Part shown: in pieces, positions 1-9,072 of the stretch
Position numbering within the stretch: the stretch's first letter is position 1
Layout of the letters: every line of letters starts with the position of its first letter
NCBI RefSeq assembly: GCF_000155595.1
Contig: NZ_DS989904.1
Span: 2,138,212-2,202,211 of the forward strand
DNA length: 64,000 bases
Reading direction: 5' to 3'
Origin: Synechococcus sp. PCC 7335
GTDB lineage: Bacteria; Cyanobacteriota; Cyanobacteriia; Phormidesmidales; Phormidesmidaceae
Made by a program: the position numbers and the translations under genes
Notes under the pieces: generated by a model
Databases searched by the model: none
What the model was told of the DNA's origin: nothing
What the model saw: only the letters and a program-made list of their open reading frames with translations

Positions 1-1
1 C

Positions 2-502
2 TGCGAGCACCTAAGTTTTGAGGAAGCACTTACCCAAGAAGAGAGTCGTAGGCTCGAAAAAAAACGTTGGCCCGGTTGGCACTACCAGCGAGTTGGATTT
101 TACTACGAACAGGTAAAACGCTACTTCGATCTCTTCGATAGAGAGCAGATGAAGATATACCTTTACAAAGACCTGCAAGCTGACAGTAAAGCTGTTGTTC
201 AAGATGCCTGTCGCTTTTTAGGAGTTGAGGATACTTTTACGCCTGATTTGACTCGCCGTAATGTTTCAGCAATTCCTAAGAATATGGCACTACAAAACTT
301 ACTAATCAAAGACAATCCGCTAAAGACGGTTGTAAAGCCACTTATTCCTAGTAGCTTACGTAAGTCAATTAGAAGCCAGAACCTGAAGAAGAAACCAGCT
401 TTGTCCTCAGAGATTCGGCAAAAGCTGGTTGCCAACTACCGAGAAGATATTCTAAAGCTACAAGATCTTATTCAAAAAGACCTTTCTCATTGGCTATCTT
501 GA
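2..502 (+). CDS. Sulfotransferase, C-terminal part (5' end outside window)
   Basis: This is the C-terminal half of a PAPS-dependent sulfotransferase of the Sulfotransfer_1 type. The reading frame is open from base 2, so the gene begins upstream of the window; an internal ATG at 149 is not the start. The visible part aligns along its whole length with the complete sulfotransferase at 8136-9029: both have a FYYEQ.KRYFD segment, then RFLGV.D.F.PDLTR.NVS.IPK, KDNPLKT.VKPL and a YREDxLKLQDL tail ending in W. The PAPS-binding N-terminal loop is not visible. The two paralogs bracket the 604-8039 block. Acceptor is unknown; the neighbourhood of glycosyltransferases suggests an extracellular glycan (inference). 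Confidence 0.85.
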   Translation, partial: CEHLSFEEALTQEESRRLEKKRWPGWHYQRVGFYYEQVKRYFDLFDREQMKIYLYKDLQADSKAVVQDACRFLGVEDTFTPDLTRRNVSAIPKNMALQNLLIKDNPLKTVVKPLIPSSLRKSIRSQNLKKKPALSSEIRQKLVANYREDILKLQDLIQKDLSHWLS

Positions 503-603
503 CTACGCTGACTAATTATTGAACCGAATAGATATCACCGCCAACTATATGCCTTTCTAGCTTGTCCAAAGAGAGTAAGGTTGTGTCATTTAGTCTTAGT
601 ATC

Positions 604-1554
604 ATGCAAAGTAAAGAGAGTATCCATACGCAGGTTGACTCAAATCAAGCTGGTTCAAAAGCGTTTGAATATCCCATACCACTCGAGTACAACGTTATCT
701 TTGGATGTCCTCGTTCAGGAACAACTTTCCTGTTTGAAGCGCTAAATGCCCTACCCAATTCTGAATGTTCTTCTGGGCATCTATTCCCGCTAGCGCTAGC
801 ACACTTAGTTAATCAAAACCTATCGCCTGAGATCTACCAGTGTATTGCAAATAGCTTTGAATTTTCTATTCAAGATTACCTTGAAGCTGTTTATGGCAAT
901 CGTGTGACCTCTATACATAAATGGCTACTGAAGTCGATGAGTACGCAAGAGCTACTCCAGTCGCTCAAAGCCCAAAGAACTATTGAACGGTTCGTGTACA
1001 AAGAGCCGTTTCTAGCATTCTCTCCAGAGCTTGTATACAACGCCTTGCCAGAGTGTCGAATCATTCATATCTATCGAGATGGCCGGGACTGTGCTGACTC
1101 GCTAGCACGTAAGTACAAAGTGCTGACAGATGAAAAGCTAATGACGTTTAAAACGGCGGAGATGCCATTAGGTCGACAATACGACCATCGATATGTTCCG
1201 TGGTGGGTTGAAGTAGGTAAGGAAGAAGCGTTCATGAGCTACACCCCTTACATACGATCGATTTGGATGTGGAAGGAGATGGTCCGCCGCTGTCACGAGT
1301 TTATATCGCGTCCAGATGTTGTAGCTAGCGGACGAATCATGACTGTTAAGTATGAGGATCTCGTGCGATCGCCTTTGGAACACGGTGAGCAGATAGTCAA
1401 TCACTTTAGATGTGATATGACAGATCAGCTGCGAGCGAAGTTTAAGACAGCCAGGCAAAGTTCGGTTAATATTCACAAACGTCGAGATCCCGAAGAACTG
1501 AAGCTAGCTGAGGAAGTCGCCTACGAAGAACTCACACAATATGGCTATCTCTAG
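604..1554 (+). CDS. Sulfotransferase family protein
   Basis: A cytosolic sulfotransferase-fold protein expected to move sulfate from PAPS to a hydroxyl of a sugar or lipid. The phosphosulfate-binding loop GCPRSGTTF lies about 34 residues from the ATG at 604, and the 3'-phosphate-binding RDGRD motif follows HIY near the middle. The frame is open upstream to TTG 562 and GTG 583. None of the three starts has a convincing Shine-Dalgarno site (AGTAAGG lies only 2 nt before the GTG), so I use the ATG; 562 remains possible. It sits 57 bp before the membrane-anchored FG-GAP/UnbV protein at 1611 on the same strand, a pairing repeated at 34403/36507. It is only distantly related to the 2-502 and 8136 proteins. 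The acceptor cannot be predicted. Confidence 0.85.
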   Translation: MQSKESIHTQVDSNQAGSKAFEYPIPLEYNVIFGCPRSGTTFLFEALNALPNSECSSGHLFPLALAHLVNQNLSPEIYQCIANSFEFSIQDYLEAVYGNRVTSIHKWLLKSMSTQELLQSLKAQRTIERFVYKEPFLAFSPELVYNALPECRIIHIYRDGRDCADSLARKYKVLTDEKLMTFKTAEMPLGRQYDHRYVPWWVEVGKEEAFMSYTPYIRSIWMWKEMVRRCHEFISRPDVVASGRIMTVKYEDLVRSPLEHGEQIVNHFRCDMTDQLRAKFKTARQSSVNIHKRRDPEELKLAEEVAYEELTQYGYL

Positions 1555-1610
1555 CAGGCTACTAAAAGGTCACTACTCAGTTGATAAGGGGCATTCTAAG
1601 GTCTTGAACA

Positions 1611-3653
1611 ATGATTAAGTCTCTTAAAAAGCATTCGATTTTAAAAGGGGTTGTTCTGACGCTCATAGCGTTTGCGATCGCCTTGATGGCTCACGCTATT
1701 TATAGTCAACAGGGCGCTGAAAGACTTGCTTTATCAACTCGAGGTCAGCAGTGGTTTGAGTCTCAAGAGCTGCTATCTGATGTGCCTGCGCTATTTGATA
1801 TTGGTGTTACAGATATCAACCAAGATGGTGATCTAGATGTATACACTTCTAATCACAGTGAGAAGCAATTTCTACTATTTGGACAGACCGATGGTACGTT
1901 TGATGAACGTCCTATTTCCTCGCTGTCGTTAAACCAAGACCCAGACTTTCCTGGACTAGAGCCTGCAGCTGCGCCAGTAATGGATGAACCCGGGGTCTAT
2001 ATTTACTGGGACAGGCGACGGATTGTAATCGAGTGCAAAGATCTAGCGTCTTTACTAGGCCCATCAGCTGGGAGTGAAAATTTTGGTTCTGGCACCATTC
2101 AAGTATCTTCGCCGATGAATGTCATCGACAGCAACGGCTTTGACATTGACATTCAAGAAGAAGAACTCGCTTCGGGAGCCATTATCTCTACCACTCAATT
2201 TAGTATTGATACCGAAGAGGCTAAGACTGTTTTAGGCTCATACAACCAAAGTCTACCCGTCTCTCTTGAGCTAAACACCGAACTTAGTCTCAACCAGATA
2301 TACGTGGGCGTTGACAAGGTTAATCCTGCTGCCTACGACTTTACTATGTACCTACGAGATCGTCATGGAATGGCATGGGCTGACTACGACGGACAGGGGT
2401 TTCTAGATGTCTTTATTGTTCGTGGTGGGCTAAGGGCCAGAATGGAAACGCTGCCTGAGCGATATACAGATGAATTACTAGTAGACTCAAGGGTAGCCAA
2501 TTCAGAAGAAACTACATACACCAATATCGTCGATGATGTCGGTATTGAAAAAAAGGCCTGCCCTGCCTTGCAGACAGCCTGGGTAGATTTTAATGCGGAT
2601 GGACTATTAGATATCTATACTGTCTGTTTCACCCCACCGACTGCAACACGTTCTTATGCTAATCAGCTCTACCAGCAGCTTCCCCATGGACGCTTTAGAG
2701 ATGTAGCATCGGATGTTGGTTTAGATATCACCGATGACGGCTCGTTTGTATGGCTAGATGCAAATCGAGATCGAGCAGTTGACCTGATATGGGTGGGCGA
2801 AGAGGCTTTCTGGCTATATCTCAATCAAGATGGGAAATTTGAACCGCGAAGAATTGGTGACAATCCAGGGACAGTAGTTGAGACCTTTAGTGACAGTAGT
2901 AAGTTAACAGTCGCAGACTACGATAACGACGGTGATCTAGACGTGTTCTTCGCCTCTCCAGGGGGAAATGCACTACTGTCGAACGATCAAGGAAACTACG
3001 TTGTGTTGGATTTGGAATCTTTACAGCTTCCTACTCGATCCTACACTGCTAATTGGGTCGACTATGACAACGACGGGCGAGCTGATTTGCACGTAGCGCC
3101 TGACGGTCTGTATCGGCAAACGACCGCTAAAACGTTTGAACCGGTTCAGCTGCTAGGGGAAGAAGCAACTTTGCTCCAAAAAGCTTTCGCCACTTGGTTT
3201 GATGCAAACAACGATGGCCGATTAGATCTACTATGGGCCTCATCCTACCGACCATCCAAGCTGCAATCACTTTATCAACGGATAAGTCAGAAGATACTTG
3301 GAGGCGAGTTCACAACTGAAAGCTCGGCTGTGACACTGTATTCAGGCGTCGGAGGAACAAGTGCAGATACTCAAAACCATTGGTTGCAGCTTGATTTGAC
3401 AGGATCAGCTAAAAACAGACAGGCAATTGGGGCGCTCGTTGAATTGATCACTGCTGAAGGTACTCAGCTTCAAACTGTCGGACAATTTGAAGGATCTCAG
3501 TTTTCGCAGGGACACTATCGCTTGTACTTCGGAGTAGGCAAGCAGCAGTCTATTGATCTAGTGCGAGTGTATTGGCCAGATGGATCATCCCAAGAAGTTC
3601 AAGATGTCGATGCCGACCAGCGACTGACTATTAGTCAAGCTAACGAACTCTAA
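1611..3653 (+). CDS. Membrane-anchored FG-GAP/VCBS repeat protein with C-terminal ASPIC/UnbV domain
   Basis: A 680-residue protein with one N-terminal hydrophobic segment (about residues 12-32, KGVVLTLIAFAIALMAHAI), suggesting an uncleaved signal anchor and an extracytoplasmic body. The body carries FG-GAP/VCBS-type calcium-binding loops (DINQDGDLD, DYDNDGDLD, DYDNDGRAD, DANNDGRLD), as in integrin-like beta-propellers, and ends in an ASPIC/UnbV domain (G.H.RLYFGVG, then RVYWPDGS). It is a clear paralog of 34403-36412: shared features include the NHS segment near the N-terminus, RDRH.M.W.D, and a conserved cysteine pair around the CP..Q.AWVDF loop. FG-GAP/UnbV proteins are usually extracellular binding or adhesion proteins. 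The close spacing to a sulfotransferase suggests co-expression. Binding to sulfated glycan is speculation. Confidence 0.85.
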   Translation: MIKSLKKHSILKGVVLTLIAFAIALMAHAIYSQQGAERLALSTRGQQWFESQELLSDVPALFDIGVTDINQDGDLDVYTSNHSEKQFLLFGQTDGTFDERPISSLSLNQDPDFPGLEPAAAPVMDEPGVYIYWDRRRIVIECKDLASLLGPSAGSENFGSGTIQVSSPMNVIDSNGFDIDIQEEELASGAIISTTQFSIDTEEAKTVLGSYNQSLPVSLELNTELSLNQIYVGVDKVNPAAYDFTMYLRDRHGMAWADYDGQGFLDVFIVRGGLRARMETLPERYTDELLVDSRVANSEETTYTNIVDDVGIEKKACPALQTAWVDFNADGLLDIYTVCFTPPTATRSYANQLYQQLPHGRFRDVASDVGLDITDDGSFVWLDANRDRAVDLIWVGEEAFWLYLNQDGKFEPRRIGDNPGTVVETFSDSSKLTVADYDNDGDLDVFFASPGGNALLSNDQGNYVVLDLESLQLPTRSYTANWVDYDNDGRADLHVAPDGLYRQTTAKTFEPVQLLGEEATLLQKAFATWFDANNDGRLDLLWASSYRPSKLQSLYQRISQKILGGEFTTESSAVTLYSGVGGTSADTQNHWLQLDLTGSAKNRQAIGALVELITAEGTQLQTVGQFEGSQFSQGHYRLYFGVGKQQSIDLVRVYWPDGSSQEVQDVDADQRLTISQANEL

Positions 3654-3980
3654 TCACAACAAAGCCTCTAAAACACCCTCTCTAGCATCGTTTTGCGCTA
3701 GAGCTACTTTGTCATCTCCATTTATCTCACTTTTACATAGCTGCGTTGGTCTTTGTAGGCTCCGTGAACTATATCGGTAAGTTCCCCGTTCAATAGAAGT
3801 GGAGTGATATGTTGCTTAATGATCGAACACTGAGTTCTTTGGAATCAATCCTTCTATAGCAGTTGGCACTCTTACCGGATAGTAATAGTAGTTACTAGGG
3901 AAGTGCTGCAACGCTCCAGTCGGGCTGTTTTAGGGTTCTCCGTCAGCTATTAGTTTCTTAAAATCAGACATAGATAAGAT
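3654..3980. other. Intergenic region, no gene
   Basis: I see no gene in these 327 bases. A short inverted repeat CTCTAGC/GCTAGAG (3680-3686 with 3697-3703) lies just after the UnbV gene; a weakly T-containing tail makes it only a possible terminator. The remainder is presumably the leader of the 3981 gene. No clear promoter hexamers were identified. Confidence 0.4.
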
Positions 3981-6900
3981 ATGTGCAATTACTGCGATGC
4001 CTACTCAGCTCTTGTTAGCGCAGACCCCTCCCAAACAAGCCTACAAACTGAGGCTGCCCAGCTACTACAGCCGGCTTTGGAGATGATGCTCGGCGCCGAC
4101 AGTCAGGCGATCGCACCCGCCGCTGAGACGGCACAAGCAAACGAAGCAGCACTCACCCAAACGCTGTCGCTCGTCGTCGAGGAACTGCAGACCCGGCTTA
4201 CTAGTTTTGCCAATAGCGAAGTCGAGACGCTAGAGAACATGAGACTCGCCTTCGGGGATAGCTTCAGCGCTGAAGCCGCAACCACTCTATTGGAAGCATG
4301 GCAAGCGGGAGACTTCGAGGTACTACCTACCATCGAGTTCCTTTCCGCCGCCGAGCTCGGCAGTGCGAACGGTGCCTACGCAGCACAAACAGAGACCATC
4401 TATCTATCGGCCGAAGCGTTCGAGCTCTACCAGAACGATATTGCTAGGCTGAGCGCTATCGTCGCCGAAGAACTAGGCCACCATATCGATACGGTTTTGA
4501 ACGGCGCCGTCGATAGTCAGGGGGACGAAGGGGCAATCTTCTCCGCGCTAGTTCAGGGGGAAGCGCTATCGGCAGAGCAGTTGCAGAGTCTGCAGCAAGA
4601 GGATGACCAGGTCACTATCGTCATAAGTGATGGAGGTAGTGATGAAAGTAGTGATGCTCAAGGGACTCGCACTATCGAGGTTGAGCAAAACCAGACGAGT
4701 CAGATTAGCTTCGAGGATGTGACCGAAAGCGCCGGCGACTTCATCTCCGGCCGTAGCTATGGTGCGGGCGCTTGGGGCGACTTCAACGGCGACGGCCTAC
4801 CTGACCTATGGGTGAACAACCACTTCGGTAGTGGCCGCAACCTGTTCGTCAACAATGGCGATGGGACGTTTACCGACATCGTCAACCAAGTCGAAGCTGG
4901 CAACTCTGATGTCTTTCTCGAGAGCGAAATTCGCGGTGACTTCCATGGCGTTGCCTGGGCTGACTTCGACAACGATGGCGACCAGGACTTACTGCAGCTG
5001 GTTGGTGGCGAAGGTAACACTAGCACACTTGGCCAAGAGAACACGGGTGATCGCAGCGAACCCAACCGTTTGTACGTCAACGAGAACGGCGTGCTACGAG
5101 ACCGAGCACCTGAGTTAGGACTGTCTTATAACAGCGCCAAAGCCCAGACCCCTACCTGGCTAGACTACGACAACGACGGCAGACTCGACCTGTTCCACGG
5201 CTCTACCCAACGCGCCGATGGCCTCAACCCCACAACTGTCTTTCGTCAGAACGCCAACGGCCGCTTCGACGATGTTGGTGATACGGTTCTGCCCACCGAA
5301 CTGGTCAACAAGACCGTTCGCTTCGGTGGTTTGGGCTACCTATCGGACCAGGACCTCTACGACCTAGTCCTACCGGGTGCGATCGCCGACCTGTTCGATG
5401 TCACGACGACACCGTTCACGAACATCGTCGATGAGACTATCGGCGGTTCAAAGCGGCTCAAAGGTGCTAGGGATTTCGCCTTCGCCGACTTCAACAACGA
5501 TGGACTGATAGATGCCTACCTAGCGAGAGCGCAGGCAGACCGATTGTTCTACAACACCGCTGACGGTGGTTTAGTTGGCGTTAGCGATAGTGCCGGCATC
5601 GATGCAGTCGATACCAGCAAAGCGGCGGGTGTAGTCGCTGCTGACTTCGACAACGATATGGATGTCGATATCTACGTAGTACGAGAAAGTGCGAACGGTA
5701 GTAACCTCCCGAACATCCTGTTCGACAACCAGGGCGATGGTACGTTTGTTGCTGTTGCCAACCAGGGCGGTGCGGTATCGGCAACGACAGGAGTCGGTGA
5801 CAACGCGACGGTAGCGGACTACGACGGCGATGGCTTCATGGACCTGTTCGTGACCAACGGTGCGAAGACGGCGCTTCGCGGACCGCAGCAGCTGTTCCGC
5901 AACCGGGGGAACGAGAACAACTGGCTACAGATAGACCTGGCTGGGGCAGTGAGTCTGACCGATAGTGAGGGGAACGTTCGGGTCGGGACGAACCGGGATG
6001 GGATTGGTGCGCAGGTGTATGTAACGGCGGGGGGAGTGACGCAGCGGCGCGACCAGAACGGCGGGGTGCATAAGCATTCGCAAGACTTCCAGCGGCTGCA
6101 CTTTGGACTAGCGCAGAACGAGCAGGTAGAGCGGATAGAGGTACGCTGGCCGAGCGGTGTGGTGCAGGTACTAGAGAACGTCAACGTCAACCAAGTCATC
6201 ACGATTACTGAACAAATTACGGGCGGTGGGGGCGGTAGCACTCCAGTTGCTGCTGATGACACCGTCACAACTGTCGAGGACACCGCAGTCATTTTCGGTG
6301 AGACAACGCTGCTTAGTAATGACAATCTAGGTGATATTCCGACAACTATCACTGCAGTAGATACTGTTAGCGCTAAGGGGGGTGCTATTACAGGTAATTC
6401 AGATAGCACTTACACTTACACACCAGCCACAGATTTTGTTGGAACAGATAGCTTTAGCTACACCATTACTGATGATGATGGGGAAACTAGCAGCGCTACC
6501 GTCACGGTCACAGTTACACCACAGCCAAGCAGCGATGGACTGCTTACTGATGGATTGGTCTTGAATTTAAACGCAGATGCAGGGGTATCTGTCGATACTA
6601 ATGGGGTTGTCAGTGGCTGGGCGGATCAGTCTGAATTTGGAAATGATCTAATCAGCGCTGGAGATCCTAGCCTATTAGTTGATGCGCTCAACGGTCGCAA
6701 CGTTATCGAATTCGATGGGGTTGGAGATAAACTAAGTCGGACCTTGGAGTTGAACGGTCTACCTGGGGGGAATGCAGAGCGTACGGTATTCCTAGTCGCT
6801 AAATATGATGGAACAGGTTATGGCGGTGCTGCCTACGGCGACAGTTCCAAGAACCAGACTTTTGGCGCTGTTGTCGATCCTAACGGAAACCTGATGGCTC

Positions 6901-8039
6901 AAGGCTGGGGAGGAAGAAATGACTTCAGTAGCGGAGAGCTTGGCACTGGCACAGGATGGCTTTTGCAAGGAATTGTTCATGACGGAACTACAGTCAGCCA
7001 GTACCGAGACGGTAACTTAATCGATAGTAGAAACCATACCTACAATACAGATGTTGTTAATGGTGAAGGCTTAGTTATTGGAGCTGAGATCGACAGCACC
7101 CCTAATGTCAATATGGATGTTGCCACTCTATTAATATATGACCGGTCGCTTTCTACTAATGAACGACAGCAGGTAGAGACTTACTTACAGGAAAAGTATT
7201 TCTCCAACGACCAGAACGATCAAGGTGGTGGTGGATCGGATGGGAATACCGGTAATCCAACTGATGATGCTGATTTACTCTTCAGTCTCAGAAATGGAAT
7301 TTACTTGGATGGAATTGCCACCCGGTCTGAAGATATCGTTCGGTACGATGGCACCAGCTTTAGTCTTTTCTTCGATGGTTCGGATGTTGGTCTTGGTGGC
7401 AAAGGTATGAACGTCGATGCCTTCACGGTTATTAGTGATAGCGAACTCTTAATATCCTTTGATAAGGCCATGACCCTAGAGGGGGCCGGAGAGATAGATG
7501 ATTCCGACGTAGTCAAATTCACTGCGACTTCACTAGGTGAAGTGACAGCTGGAACCTTTGAGCTATATCTAGATGGAAGCGATGTCGGCCTTACAAAGGG
7601 GGAAGAAGATATCGATGGCTTAACTGGGCTGTCTGATGGTAGTTTGTTGATCTCTACTCAAGGGCCATCTAATGTCCCCGGTGCTAGTGCGAATAACGAA
7701 GACCTTCTACTATTTAGACCGACGTCTTTAGGCGAGAACACCAGTGGCAGTTGGTCTGTATACTTTGATGGTAGCGATGTTGGGCTAGGAGACGATAGCC
7801 AAGAATTTATAGACGGAATAGCAACGGATGCTGCTGACAAGCTGCTTTTCTCTGCGGCTGGCAATTTCGATGTACCAGGACTGTCAGGAGCTGATGATGA
7901 TGTATTCGGTTTCACTGCATCCTCAGTTGGATCAACTACTACTGGTAGCTTTGATACGGGGTTACTCTTCGACGGATCTAGTTTTGGACTAGATAAGGTG
8001 AACATTGATGCCATTTCTCTAACGGCACCAGCCTCGTAG
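3981..8039 (+). CDS. Giant mosaic surface protein: zincin-like N-terminus, FG-GAP, UnbV, cadherin-like, LamG-like, FDGSDVGL repeats
   Basis: A 1352-residue mosaic. Residues 1-200 form a cyanobacterial module containing EELGHHID (163-170) and a following DSQGDEG segment; it looks like an HExxH zincin helix whose first His is Glu, so protease activity is doubtful. Residues ~245-640 carry FG-GAP/VCBS calcium loops (DFNGDGLPD, DFDNDGDQD, DYDNDGRLD), ~645-745 an ASPIC/UnbV domain, ~755-850 a cadherin-like repeat (LLSNDNLGDIPTTIT), ~855-1075 a LamG-like domain and ~1090-1352 a repetitive tail with four FDGSDVGL-like units. No N-terminal signal peptide is apparent, which fits type I secretion (inference). 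The first ~2.2 kb is richer in GC and C-ending codons than the rest, as if domains were assembled from different sources. No strong Shine-Dalgarno site precedes the ATG. Confidence 0.85.
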   Translation: MCNYCDAYSALVSADPSQTSLQTEAAQLLQPALEMMLGADSQAIAPAAETAQANEAALTQTLSLVVEELQTRLTSFANSEVETLENMRLAFGDSFSAEAATTLLEAWQAGDFEVLPTIEFLSAAELGSANGAYAAQTETIYLSAEAFELYQNDIARLSAIVAEELGHHIDTVLNGAVDSQGDEGAIFSALVQGEALSAEQLQSLQQEDDQVTIVISDGGSDESSDAQGTRTIEVEQNQTSQISFEDVTESAGDFISGRSYGAGAWGDFNGDGLPDLWVNNHFGSGRNLFVNNGDGTFTDIVNQVEAGNSDVFLESEIRGDFHGVAWADFDNDGDQDLLQLVGGEGNTSTLGQENTGDRSEPNRLYVNENGVLRDRAPELGLSYNSAKAQTPTWLDYDNDGRLDLFHGSTQRADGLNPTTVFRQNANGRFDDVGDTVLPTELVNKTVRFGGLGYLSDQDLYDLVLPGAIADLFDVTTTPFTNIVDETIGGSKRLKGARDFAFADFNNDGLIDAYLARAQADRLFYNTADGGLVGVSDSAGIDAVDTSKAAGVVAADFDNDMDVDIYVVRESANGSNLPNILFDNQGDGTFVAVANQGGAVSATTGVGDNATVADYDGDGFMDLFVTNGAKTALRGPQQLFRNRGNENNWLQIDLAGAVSLTDSEGNVRVGTNRDGIGAQVYVTAGGVTQRRDQNGGVHKHSQDFQRLHFGLAQNEQVERIEVRWPSGVVQVLENVNVNQVITITEQITGGGGGSTPVAADDTVTTVEDTAVIFGETTLLSNDNLGDIPTTITAVDTVSAKGGAITGNSDSTYTYTPATDFVGTDSFSYTITDDDGETSSATVTVTVTPQPSSDGLLTDGLVLNLNADAGVSVDTNGVVSGWADQSEFGNDLISAGDPSLLVDALNGRNVIEFDGVGDKLSRTLELNGLPGGNAERTVFLVAKYDGTGYGGAAYGDSSKNQTFGAVVDPNGNLMAQGWGGRNDFSSGELGTGTGWLLQGIVHDGTTVSQYRDGNLIDSRNHTYNTDVVNGEGLVIGAEIDSTPNVNMDVATLLIYDRSLSTNERQQVETYLQEKYFSNDQNDQGGGGSDGNTGNPTDDADLLFSLRNGIYLDGIATRSEDIVRYDGTSFSLFFDGSDVGLGGKGMNVDAFTVISDSELLISFDKAMTLEGAGEIDDSDVVKFTATSLGEVTAGTFELYLDGSDVGLTKGEEDIDGLTGLSDGSLLISTQGPSNVPGASANNEDLLLFRPTSLGENTSGSWSVYFDGSDVGLGDDSQEFIDGIATDAADKLLFSAAGNFDVPGLSGADDDVFGFTASSVGSTTTGSFDTGLLFDGSSFGLDKVNIDAISLTAPAS

Positions 8040-8104
8040 GCTCCTAGCCCAGAGAACCTATGCTAGACGTATTGATCGGACAGCCGCTTTTGCTGAATTT
8101 TTAT

Positions 8105-8128
8105 TGCCTAGGCTAGTGCCTAGGCTAG
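8105..8128. repeat. 12-bp perfect tandem duplication
   Basis: TGCCTAGGCTAG occurs twice head to tail, ending 7 bp before the ATG of the next sulfotransferase, so it occupies the position of the ribosome binding site. The unit contains the palindrome GCCTAGGC. No Shine-Dalgarno sequence is visible there. Confidence 0.9.
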
Positions 8129-8135
8129 TCCTACC

Positions 8136-9029
8136 ATGCATATGCCTAACTTTTTGATAATTGGTGCGGCAAAGGCCGGAACTACTTCGCTCTACTCATA
8201 CCTAGCTCAGCATCCACAAGTCTATATGAGTGCGCAAAAAGAGCCTCGATTCTTTGCACTAGAAGGTGAAGAGCCTAACTATGGCGGCATCACTCAGGGT
8301 ATCAACCGAGGTTCTATTAGTACGCTAGAGGACTATCAGAAGCTATTTAAGGGAGTCAGTGACGAAGCGGCTATCGGCGAAGCATCAACCATCTACCTTT
8401 ACAGCGAAAAAGCAAGTGAACGTATTCAACATCACATTCCTAACGTTAGGCTGATTGCCGTTTTGCGAAATCCGGCTGACCGTGCCTTCTCAAGCTATGT
8501 TCATTTGGTCCGTGACGGGTTTGAGACGCTGAGCTTCGCCGAGGGACTTCAAGCAGAACCGCGTCGCCGAGAAGAAAACTGGCAGCCTCTATGGTTCTAT
8601 CAGCATAGGGGATTTTACTATGAACAGCTAAAGCGGTATTTCGATCGGTTTGATAGTGAGCAGATACAGGTATATCTGTACGAAGATTTGGTAAAAAGTG
8701 CTCAGACGGTCGCACAAGATATTTATCGTTTCTTGGGTGTCGATGATAGTTTTGTGCCTGATCTAACGCGCTCCAACGTATCGGGTATTCCAAAACGTCG
8801 CTGGCTGCAAAATCTTTTTATGAAGGATAACCCCTTAAAGACAGCAGTTAAGCCGCTGCTGCCCAAACAGATGCGCAAACGCATTTCTCGTGATGTTCAT
8901 CGTAAAAACACGGGCGATAAGCCGACATTTCCTGTAGAAGTTCGTCAGCAATTGGTAGAGACCTATCGTGAAGACGTTTTGAAGCTTCAAGATCTACTCA
9001 ATCGCGATCTTTCTATCTGGTTAAAATGA
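8136..9029 (+). CDS. Sulfotransferase (Sulfotransfer_1 type)
   Basis: A complete 297-residue PAPS-dependent sulfotransferase. The phosphosulfate loop IGAAKAGTTS is at residues 9-18, followed by a YLAQHP.VYMS..KEPRFF segment typical of the heparan-sulfate-type and bacterial glycan sulfotransferase branch; VLRNPADRAFSSY is the 3'-phosphate site. Its C-terminal half is clearly similar to the truncated gene at 2-502, so the two arose by duplication and flank the 604-8039 block. Two ATGs in frame (8136 and 8142) are possible starts; neither has a Shine-Dalgarno site and a 12-bp tandem repeat lies immediately upstream. It heads a run of glycosyltransferases, which supports a role in decorating a polysaccharide (inference). 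Confidence 0.9.
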   Translation: MHMPNFLIIGAAKAGTTSLYSYLAQHPQVYMSAQKEPRFFALEGEEPNYGGITQGINRGSISTLEDYQKLFKGVSDEAAIGEASTIYLYSEKASERIQHHIPNVRLIAVLRNPADRAFSSYVHLVRDGFETLSFAEGLQAEPRRREENWQPLWFYQHRGFYYEQLKRYFDRFDSEQIQVYLYEDLVKSAQTVAQDIYRFLGVDDSFVPDLTRSNVSGIPKRRWLQNLFMKDNPLKTAVKPLLPKQMRKRISRDVHRKNTGDKPTFPVEVRQQLVETYREDVLKLQDLLNRDLSIWLK

Positions 9030-9072
9030 CGGGAGCATTGTTCTTATATCTTTAGTGTTTAAAACTTAAATC

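Noticed and set aside
562..603. TTG 562 or GTG 583 as start of the second sulfotransferase
   Set aside because: Not excluded, but neither has a properly spaced ribosome binding site; ATG 604 is the more usual start.
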